NCBI GenBank assembly: GCA_027559495.1 | Contig: JAMXSV010000028.1 | Coordinates: 620,001-684,000 of the forward strand | Length of the DNA: 64,000 nt | DNA from: Aurifilum marmelostoma | Taxonomy: Eukaryota; Ascomycota; Sordariomycetes; Diaporthales; Cryphonectriaceae | Direction: 5' to 3' | In this document: one piece after another, positions 55,664 through 64,000 of the stretch | Position numbering within the stretch: the first letter of the stretch is position 1 | Layout: every line of letters starts with the position of its first letter | Position numbers and translations under genes: made by a program | Notes under the pieces: model-generated | The model's input: only the letters and a program-made list of their open reading frames with translations | Database searches by the model: none | What the model was told of the DNA's origin: nothing

Positions 55664-57572
55664 ATGCGGCTCGACACTTTTGTTCCCACCATGGTGGTGG
55701 TGGTGAGCGGTTCAGCTGCCGAGGCTGCTGCTGCCTCCCTCGGCGAGCAGAAGCCCATACAGCTGCGAGACAGTCTCAATACCACCTGTAAATGTTTCCC
55801 TGGAGACAGCTGCTGGCCGTCTGAGACGCAATGGTCATCTCTCAATGCTACAGTCCGGGGCCGGCTGGTGGCCACGATCCCGCTCGGCTCGCCCTGTCAT
55901 GATCCTTACTATGATGAGGTGGAATGCGCATATCTCCAAGATCAATGGCTCTTGCCAGGTATCCAGTACGTGGGAGAACCCTAATATTACGTACTCGAAT
56001 GAGAGGGTCTGTTGGCGCTGACGTGATGAATTTGATATCTACACCACGCAGCATGAACTCGAGCTCGTCGGTCATGGCACCATTTTTTGCCAACCAGAGC
56101 TGCGACCCTTGGACTCCTCGCGAGCGTCCCTGCGAGCTTGGCAACTATGTCCGGTACGCTGTAAATGCCACCGGTCCCGATGATATCATCGCTGCAATCA
56201 GATTCGCCCAGGATCAGAACATCCGCTTCGTCATCAGAAACACCGGCCACGACTATCTTGGCCGCTCCACTGGTGCAGGCTCATTGGCCGTCTGGACACA
56301 TTATCTGAAGGATATTGTCCCCCTCCAGTGGAACGACACGAGCTACACAGGCACAGCACTCAAGCTGGGTGCGGGTGTTCAGGGTTTCGAGCTCGTTGAG
56401 GCCGCAGCAGCCCTCGGTCGCGTGGGAATCACCGGAGAGTGTCCAACTGTGGGAATCGTGGGTGGGTATACCCAAGGTGGTGGCCACTCAGCACTCAGCA
56501 CCAAGTTTGGTCTGGGAGCAGACCAAACCCTGTCGTTCGAAGTAGTCACCGCCTCAGGTGAATTGGTGACTGCGTCGAAGACGAACAATACCGATCTCTA
56601 CTGGGCTCTGAGGTTAGTGTCAACCTTTCGTCAACCAGACATCTTATTGCTCGCTTTGGTTCTCGCTGACCTTGTGCACGATGCAGCGGCGGAGGCCCCG
56701 GTAACTATGGAGTCGTTGTGTCCATGACAGTAAAGACATATCCGGATGCTGTGACCAGTGGACTCAAGCTACTTGTGGAAAAGACCGCCAACGGCAATTC
56801 CAGCCAGAAAGTCTACAATGCCGTGGACGCAGTCCATGCTGCCCTTCCGGGGCTTGTTGATTTTGGATCAATGGTGATCTATTACTTCACGACGGACTAT
56901 GTGGAGATTTCAGCCCTGACTGCCTTTAATACAACTCAAGGCGAGCTCGAATCGGCTATGGTGCCACTGCTCACCAGCCTCGACAGCCTGAACCTGACTT
57001 ACAGCGTCAACTACACTGAATTTGCGACATATGAAGAGCATTACAGCTATTATTGGGGGCCGCTCCCCGACGGCTGGATACCGGTCGGCAATGCCCAGTT
57101 TGGTGGCCGCCTCATCCCTCGCTCCCAGATCGCCACCAGCAATTTCTCTGCTACTTCGCGAGCCCTGGCTGAGGACGGTGCCACTTTCATAGGCGTGGGC
57201 ACCAGCGTGGCCTCTTTCGGCGGTGACGATATCAACGCCGTGCTTCCCGCGTGGCGAGAAGCTATCGTGTCGGCCTCGATTCAGGTTCCCTTCAGCTTTA
57301 CAGATCCCTGGATAGATGTCTTTGAGGAACAGGACCTCATCACCTACACGCTCGACCCGGTTGTGGAACAAGCTACGCCAGGATCAGGGGCGTATATGAA
57401 TGAGGCCGATTTCAGACAGCCTGACTGGAAGGAGGATTTCTTCGGGGCCAATTACGACAGGTTACTCTCAATCAAGGAGAAATGGGATCCCTCGGGCCTG
57501 TTTTATTGTGATGTGGCTGTGGGAAGTGATTCCTGGACGGTTGCGGAGGACGGACGGATGTGTAAATCGTGA
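55664..57572 (+). CDS. Secreted FAD-linked oxidoreductase, berberine bridge enzyme (BBE) type
   Basis: BBE-type oxidases use covalently held FAD to oxidise alcohols, sugars or alkaloid-like substrates with O2. Three exons (55664-55965, 56052-56612, 56687-57572) join in phase 2 twice to give 582 residues. The N-terminus has a hydrophobic signal-like segment (VPTMVVVVSGSAAEAAAAS), then CKCFPGDSCWPSETQW, typical of secreted fungal members. Splice 1 rebuilds QWLLPGIHMNSSSSVMAPFF. The FAD domain has RNTGHDYLGRSTG, whose His (near 167) is the usual 8-alpha flavin link, and GECPTVGIVGG, whose Cys (near 229) fits the second, 6-S-cysteinyl link. Splice 2 rebuilds LYWALSGGGPGNYGVV. The C-terminal BBE motif is RLLSIKEKWDPSGLFYC. 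There are many N-glycosylation sequons. It sits between two PTH11-like genes. Substrate unknown. Confidence 0.94.
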
Positions 57573-57938
57573 TGCGCGAGAGGCACCAGTCCGATAGCTT
57601 AGATACGTAGCAATATAATGACTTCACATCAGGCTTACCTTACAATCCAATGACCCAAATATTGTCTAGATATCGCAATTAGGAGAGGCTGATGATCCGA
57701 GAATTTCATTAATTCAGGTCGCTTGAAAACAAGCACACTTGGAGTGCAGACCATTAAGCAACGGTTCGTGGGTCTGTGCATCTCTCAAGTCCTATTAATG
57801 CTAATTTCCCCTCCATGGCAGTCTCTCCAAAATGCACCGAAGTTCCTAGTTAGGTAGATTAGACCTTGTCCCTACTGTCATTAACAGGATTTTCGACTCC
57901 ATGCGAATGTTGTCTCCCCCCCCCCCCCCCCAACACAC
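57573..57938. other. Convergent 3' flanks with C16 run
   Basis: Only 366 bp separate the stops of the oxidoreductase (+) and the seven-helix gene B (-). A run of 16 C (57916-57931) lies 7 bases beyond the stop of gene B. Confidence 0.7.
57916..57931. repeat. Poly-C run (C16)
   Basis: Sixteen consecutive C on the plus strand, poly-G in the 3' UTR of the leftward seven-helix gene B. Confidence 0.95.
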
Positions 57939-59349
57939 TTACTCTCCATCCAATCGTCCCCCATCCAGTTGTGTCTGTCGCAACCCCATGAGCCCAGGTT
58001 GGTTCCCAGCCTCAAGATCGATGGTTCTGCTGGAGCCAAGATCTCTCCCTGTGCTGTACTCCTCACTATTGGTGTTGACAGCATGGGTATTGGCAATGTG
58101 CTGACTCTCTCCCTCCAACGTGGTTTTGGTTGTACCTTCTCTATCTCCAGCTGAATCTATCTTGTTCGATGGGCGGTCTCGCAAGGAGATGGCCCTGCCC
58201 GATCGGGAGCCGCGAGAAGCACTGCTCGTGCCAATCAAGTGTGGGAAGACGTGCTTGATGAATGGTTTCAGAGTTGCTGCGCAACCACCGATGATGGACA
58301 GGTTGATTTCGAGACAGCACCACATGATGGCCGCGGTGATGTTGTCTAGAAGACACATTCAAGTTAGTTTCACCCATGGAAGACAAAAATTGACTATATC
58401 TCCGGGTGGAAACATACACGTTAGATCAAAGTCCGACAGCAATGTTTTGAGATTCCACAGCCGGACGACAGAAACGAAGCACACAAACCCTCCGACAGAC
58501 AAGGCCAGAGAGGCTGCAAGCTTGCGTTTCCAGGGCATCCGGAGCGTGAACAGCTTGGGGATCGGTATGGCCACGGTCATTAGGTCTGATGTGATGTTGA
58601 TACCCGCGTTGGCGAAATAGAAGGCTTGCGAGTCGATGCAGTGAACGTGTGCGGTGGCCTTCATGATCCACACTCCGGTCACGGGGTTGCACGAGAAGAG
58701 CGAGGTGGCCGCGGCGGCGAAGCTGAAGCCGGCTGTGTAGATGAGGACAGCCCAGATGATTCGCTGAATGCCGGTCGTGGTGAAAATCCGCAGGTAGAGT
58801 AACAGGATGGAACTCTTCGCGCAGCCCATGGCGACGAAGTATGCCACGGATACCAAGACATCCCGTAATACGAAATTCGGATTGATGTCCGGCGAGAGCG
58901 GCACATTCCAGAGATTCTTTCCTAGGCCGTAGTTAAGCACTGACGAGTGCGTTAATGGTAAGTATACCTTATACTTGTCTTTTGTTTTGGATCTATTAGA
59001 ATTTTAATATGGTGTAAAGAGAGGGAGCTTACTGAGCAGAGATTCAATATTCACGAACGCCCCAAAGCAGAAGCCAGCCAGCATGACATCTGTGGGCAAG
59101 AACCATGATTAGCATTATGAATCATGGGCAGAAGTTCATCCTCTAAACACAAAGAAGCCACATACAATCGTCGATCGCAACCCGTCTCGTGATCCTCGCT
59201 CGCGTGTACAGCCGTATCACCATTGCCACTCCAGCAAGGGGCAGAAATGTACAGACAACAGCAATCAGGCTCTCCGAGTGACCCGGGGCCTCAGGATCAC
59301 GCGAGACCCCGGGGGGCGGTTCTGTCGCGTACACAATGTTGTTGGCCAT
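57939..59349 (-). CDS. PTH11/SAT4-like seven-helix integral membrane protein (B)
   Basis: Four exons (59349-59166, 59089-59033, 58939-58418, 58345-57939) join in phase 1 three times to give 389 residues. Family marks: helix 1 (SLIAVVCTFLPLAGVAMVIRLYTRARI), IDDYVMLAGFCFGAF rebuilt at the first splice, NYGLGKNLWNVP, CAKSSILLLYLRIFTTTGI, ATSLFSCNPVTGVW, ITSDLMTVAIPIPKLFTLRMPWKRK, and LTYNITAAIMWCCLEINLSIIGGCAATL rebuilt at the last splice. The tail is Ser/Arg-rich and hydrophilic, a likely cytoplasmic regulatory region. It belongs to the same broad superfamily as the gene at 51983-53622 but the two differ throughout, so they are not a recent duplication. It is tail-to-tail with the oxidoreductase gene. 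Confidence 0.9.
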
Positions 59350-60968
59350 CGTTTTTCAGAGCCAGCGTGGGTGCTTGACAACATCATCTGAGGAATGGGG
59401 GACAAGAAAAGGAAACGAACGATGCATTCATGTCAATGGGAGCAAGAGGCTCCGTAGCAGTTCTAGAATTCCTCCCCAAACGCCGTCCACGGAAATACAA
59501 CGCGCATTAATCAGATACAATCGCCGAACCTATGTCTATCTACGTTTATCTACCCTCGATCGAGACTCTGGCATGCCACTCTCTCGTCATTCTTTACGCT
59601 TGCGGATGGAACCACAGTACTTCAACGAACCATTGTTCTTCTGCGGCGGACGCTTTTCCTTCATCATCGAGCACAGCGAAGCACTGAAAGATCCAAGGCG
59701 GAATTCACGTTAGCTACAGGGCTACGAGGCACAAGGCTTAGGTTCAAGAGGGCGAGGTGCCGCAACAGGTATCGAATCAAAGAACGGGAGCCAACCATGC
59801 CGGCGAAAGTCCCAGTTTAGCGTTCGAGGTGGGCAAGGTATTTTTTCACACGACGGCATGTACAAAGGTACTTTGCTGTCCGATCCGTCCGCTGATTTGG
59901 GGCAGTGATTGGCAGGACGCCGCGCGGCTGAACTTCCGCAGTCGACGGCGGCCGTGCTAAGAGACACCGGCATGGATTCAGCTTTCGAAATAAGGACCCT
60001 TGACCTGTCAATCGTGTCAATGCCACACCCTTTTCCACAGGCTGCCTACATCTGGCATCGAGTTCATCGGATGATGAAAAACCAGAGGATTCCAGCATTC
60101 TATTGTGCGCACATTTTATGTTTGTTCTCTAGAGTTTTACTGCTTCATTTCGTCTTTTAGCCTCATCATCTGGATGTTGTAATCAGGGTCTCGTCAGCGG
60201 TACATGTAGGAATGACTATTGGATTCTGGAACGGAAACAAATGGCTCCAATATTAGCTCTGTATCACAAGTTCGCGCAATATTCCCGGAGGGAAAAAATC
60301 ATTCCTGAGAAATGACCACGCCGATGTTATAATTAGTGCCAGCATGCCCTTTATATCCTAAAAGGGGGGAAGATTTCCTCCCGGAACCATAATGACTTTT
60401 ACGAATTTTGCGATAGCCTTGCTAATTACTTTGAAGGCCTTCCACATGATCCCAGAATGCAGTCGGTAAGACATAAATTATACGCACAACTCAAAAACAT
60501 TAACAAGTCACATCCGACGTTTCCAGAATTTCTTGGCCGGAGCTAAAGATACGGATGACGGGTATTGTTCTTTGTCCTTACCAACCTCACGTCTGCGGAT
60601 TTCTCGGCTGGAAGTAGGAATTTTTCTGCTGAGGAGTCAAGACAAAGGAGGCTGAACGGCTCATACAACTTGGTGGTATTGACGGGACTACTTTTCATGG
60701 AATCATAGCTTCCCGGGCAGTCGGCTCTCGGGGAAAACCATGAAGCGCGAACATGTCAATGTAAGTAGCCACAAAGACGTTAAGTGGCAAATGAACTACT
60801 GGAAGATGGGGTTCATTTTCTCAAGAAACCAAGGGCAAAATGGGTATCTCGGTACACTATGATTAAGTGGTTTTACAGCAAGCAGTCCCCTCCCAACCAA
60901 CGCCGACTTCCTTTACTTCCTTTTTCTCTATGCCACCTGAACCAGGCCCCGTTCAAAACCCATGTCAA
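59350..60968. other. Intergenic between tandem minus-strand genes, 1.6 kb
   Basis: Promoter of seven-helix gene B on the left and 3' flank of the desaturase gene on the right. AT-richer around 60200-60500. No gene is supported. Confidence 0.5.
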
Positions 60969-62916
60969 CTACTCTATTTCGTAGTGTCCAGTCTCCGCCA
61001 TATGTGTCGAGCACTGCACCAAGGTTTCCACCATTCTGCCAACCTCCTGCAGACGCGTCAACATGACTTTGTTTCCATCCACGAAGCCGAGACAATGATA
61101 CTTGATCTCTGTCCGGGCGCAGAACTCGCGCACGAGGGCCTGGCATTTGCGGAGGTTATGGCGCGGCACACGTGGAAACAGGTGGTGCACGGCCTGGAAC
61201 TGGAGTCCACCGTGCACAAAGTCCAACCAGGCGGGGCAGTCGACGTCCATGGTAGTGCGCAGCTGGCGCTGAGGAAAGGACTCGGTAGGACCTAGGTCCG
61301 AGTGCGGCATACCCCAATGGGACAGGGTAATCTGGACGTGGAGCACCATGGTCACGGCGTGCGAGACAAGGACGAAGGCAACACGCGTTGGCCAGTCGGG
61401 CAGCGTGCGCCAGACCAGACCGTACCCGAAGAGTGCCCAGAAGCAACCCATGAAGATAATCTCGACGTACCGCGTCCACCAGGCGGAGCCGAGCTGAGAG
61501 GCGCGCGGGGAGAGAAGGTGCAGCCACGAGAGAAAGTAGAGGTTGAAGCGGGCGACGGCCATGATGGGATAGTATGTGTACTTTTGGTACGGTACGAGAG
61601 TGTCTGCCACCTTGTCCCAGACAAATCTGAACTTGTAGAAGGAGCTGAAGATTGACTTGAAATACGTCGGCGATGTGGCAAACAGAGGGACGTTTTGGTT
61701 ATCCGGGTCGTGCTCGGGCATGTTCGTCACGAGGTGGTGAACATTGTGTGAGCTCTTCCACCAACCGATAGACAGGCCATTGCAGAAATCTCCAACAAAG
61801 GCTCCAATGAGCGTGTCGGTGATGAAGTCGCCTGTGATGCCACGATGACCAGCATCATGGGCGACAAACATGATTTGTTGCTGTGTAGAACGGAGTATGT
61901 ACGTATTAGCTGATTTTCTTTTCCTTTTGGAATAAAATTGCCGACGATGAGTTTCGGAGTATTGAGGAATTCCACGTACCCAAAACAAGCCTAGACAGAC
62001 AGCTGACGGAATGTACCACTGCACGCGCAACAAGTACAAGAAACCGCCAAACAGCATGGCATAGCGAATAGCCTCCTTGCCGTATTCGGAGTAATTGCAC
62101 TTGTACAGCCCTTGCTCTTGTATGAGCTTGTGCAGAGCGCGGTACTCTCTGCGGATGGCATCCTGGGTTTCCTGGTCCAGCGAAGGGTAGCTTCTAATAC
62201 CGTCCGCGATTTCCTGTTGCTCCAAGGCTGCCGTGTATGCCTCACGAGAGAGCCTCTCGGTGGGCAGGGAGTTTCCCATTGCGGTGGGGTCCGCCACAGT
62301 CTTCTCAGCCGAGGTTGGCTTGTTGTTGATCCTGAGACGACATGTCGATGATGATGGCAATCCACGGCTCTCGTCGACCTTTTCGGGCTCGTCTTCGTCG
62401 GAGCTCAGCGGGTCACGCTGGACGCTGAAAAGAGACGAGACCTCGGTGCTGTCCTCCTCTGTGGTCGAACCCGCAAGAACAGGGTCGATATCCACCTTGA
62501 TGTCGTCATCTTCCGCCTCATGGAGCTTGCGGTGTGCACCTCCCTGAATGGGCGGCACGAGGTTCGTCCAAGGAAGGTGCACCCGACCGACGCGGAAAGC
62601 CTTCATGAGGCGCAGGGTTTTATCGGAATGGTACCTGCGGGATTGTCGACTCATCAGCGATACTGAAAGGTGGCAATAATCATGCGAGGGAGGAAGACGA
62701 ATCGGGAAGCTGGCGGAGATCAAAAACTCACGCGTCTATCTCGTCTGTGGCGTCCTTGCCGACCACGTGGTGGATGGCTAGATGTCCCCCAGGGTGTTTG
62801 TCGAGCCATCTGTCGAGATTGAGCGCAAGACCATCGTAAATGACGACAAGATGGCCATCTGCGATGAGGCCCTCAACCTCGCGAGGTGAGAGCAGCCGAT
62901 CTCGGCCTAGAGCCAT
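60969..62916 (-). CDS. Cytochrome b5-fused sphingolipid Delta-8 desaturase
   Basis: Front-end desaturase that introduces a Delta-8 double bond in the long-chain base of glucosylceramides, in the ER. Three exons (62916-62732, 62634-61980, 61880-60969) join in phases 2 and 0 to give 583 residues. The N-terminal cytochrome b5 domain has LDKHPGGH (41-45) and DATDEIDAYHSD, with the second heme His near 64, rebuilt by splice 1. An acidic Ser-rich linker (about 85-160) is longer than usual. The desaturase part has three His boxes: HDAGH (288-292), HNVHH (near 326) and QAVHH (near 509), with membrane segments between. The Gln-first third box marks front-end desaturases. Intron 2 is 99 bp, in frame and stop-free, and ends 7 codons before the first His box. 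The assignment over a Delta-5/6 fatty acid desaturase rests on overall fungal SLD similarity. Confidence 0.92.
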
Positions 62917-64000
62917 GATTACTGGCGTGCGAGTACGACGTGAGGTCGGAAGAACGAATCCAAGCGTCGTGAGGGAAAGATTTTCATCCGGTGTCACAAG
63001 TAGGCGAACAAGAATCGAGACAGTCAAAAGCACAGAAGATGATAACCTGTCGATACAGGCTTACCGAGAGACCAGAATGTGCGAGGGAAGGAATGTTTGC
63101 TGCAATGCACACACTGGTGACGCGACGGAGGCAAGGTAGGACGTGAATGTGAAAGGCCTGAGGCCAGAATGTAAAGTTGGTTGAGGGGGGCAGACAAATA
63201 AACGAATGCGTGGGCGACTCGAGGCGAACACGGATGGAACCTGTACAGCCACGGTGAAGAAAGACCGGTGAGACACCTAGGCTGTAGTAGATACGATGGC
63301 AGTAGTGGCAAGCGACAGAGTCAATATGAATACGAATCCGGCATGTAACAGAACACGTGCTTCCAATTAGATATGCTCTGCTCCCTTCCTCGTGAATTCA
63401 AACCTAATAATAGGAAGGGGATTGGGGGGGGGGGGGGAAACCATGATGTTGGACCCTGAAAATCAAGGAGCGTGAATGTTCTGTACCTACAGGGTCAGGG
63501 GTTTCCTATTTCTTCGGCGTCCCGTTCTAATCTCAACATCCACAGCTGATCTTGGTGATCCATCGTGGCTCTTGCTGCTCCCGTCCTCGAAGCGGCCCCT
63601 GCAATAAACTTGGCGGTGGCGGTATGAGAGGACGTTCTTGCCCCTTTTCTCTCCTATTTCACTGATTTTCCTGGTTTTTTTTTCTTTCTTTTTTCTTTTT
63701 TTCCTTCTTCATGAATCAGAAATGACCTTAAGCGGAACCGAGAACGGCTAGAGGAACCCCGTATTCCAATGAAGAAAAAGATGTATCCAATATAAAGTAC
63801 CACGATTGCTCTATTCTTCTTGCTCCAAATCCTGGGCACGGCTTTTCCGGTAGGCATATCCCTTTCTTTTCCCGGCAGGATGGGCATCTTTAACGCACAC
63901 TGCAAAGTAAACCGCATTACGTGTAATTTTGTGAGCTAATAGTCACCGTGCGCCCCCGGAAGGTCCTCAGAACTCTGGGCGATAACAGGTTTCTCTTGGT
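62917..64000. other. Upstream region of the desaturase gene to the window end
   Basis: Contains the desaturase promoter and leader. A G14 run lies at 63424-63437 and a pyrimidine-rich stretch at about 63660-63710. No gene is supported in the last 1.1 kb. Confidence 0.5.
63424..63437. repeat. Poly-G run (G14)
   Basis: Fourteen consecutive G about 510 bp upstream of the desaturase start codon. Confidence 0.95.

Noticed and set aside
51983..59349. Secondary-metabolite gene cluster
   Set aside because: No polyketide synthase, peptide synthetase, terpene synthase or pathway regulator is present near the oxidase.

Overview
The window is a stretch of nuclear chromosome from a filamentous ascomycete (Pezizomycotina, most likely Sordariomycetes; I cannot name the genus). 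Short introns (about 50-190 bp) with GTRNGT-type donors and YAG acceptors, branch-like CTAAC/CTGAC sequences, and long pyrimidine-rich leaders point to this. So do fungal families (F-box/2EXR proteins, PTH11/SAT4-like seven-helix proteins, Bem3-type RhoGAP, saccharopine dehydrogenase, Delta-8 sphingolipid desaturase) and a lone 5S rRNA gene outside any rDNA array. Exon models were built by hand: donors and acceptors were chosen so that phases match and the joined protein fits its family.

Layout. 1-1.26 kb: F-box gene (-), cut by the window edge. 2.05-3.02 kb: secreted Cys-rich single-pass membrane protein (-). 4.7-6.0 kb: lysine biosynthesis gene lys1 (-), divergent from a small SR-rich membrane protein (6.77-7.7 kb, +). 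8.2-10.1 kb: a disordered acidic/basic protein with two apparent frameshifts, then a PRA1/Yip3 protein only 71 bp upstream (both -). 12.2-13.7 kb: ER J-protein (+). 14.8-15.7 kb: fungal protein of unknown function (-). 18.1-19.1 kb: second J-protein (+). 19.9-21.5 kb: MFS transporter (+). 22.6-23.9 kb: 2EXR protein (-). 27.5-28.8 kb: thioredoxin-PITH protein (-). 30.1-32.2 kb: secreted serine carboxypeptidase (+). 32.63-32.74 kb: 5S rRNA (+). 34.9-35.6 kb: proline-rich protein (+). 37.1-42.4 kb: PX-PH-RhoGAP protein (-). 42.4-52.0 kb: about 9.6 kb with no gene I can support. 52.0-59.3 kb: two PTH11-like seven-helix genes (-) flanking a secreted BBE-type flavin oxidoreductase (+). 61.0-62.9 kb: cytochrome b5-fused sphingolipid desaturase (-).

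Most of the window is housekeeping or conserved fungal material: lysine synthesis, ER protein folding, vesicle traffic, Rho signalling and sphingolipid modification. The 52-59 kb block looks accessory: two membrane receptors of the PTH11 type around a secreted oxidase. It lacks a backbone synthase or a visible transcription factor, so I do not call it a biosynthetic cluster. Intergenic DNA is unusually rich in poly-C/poly-G runs of 10-16 bases. I found no transposon, CRISPR array or tRNA.
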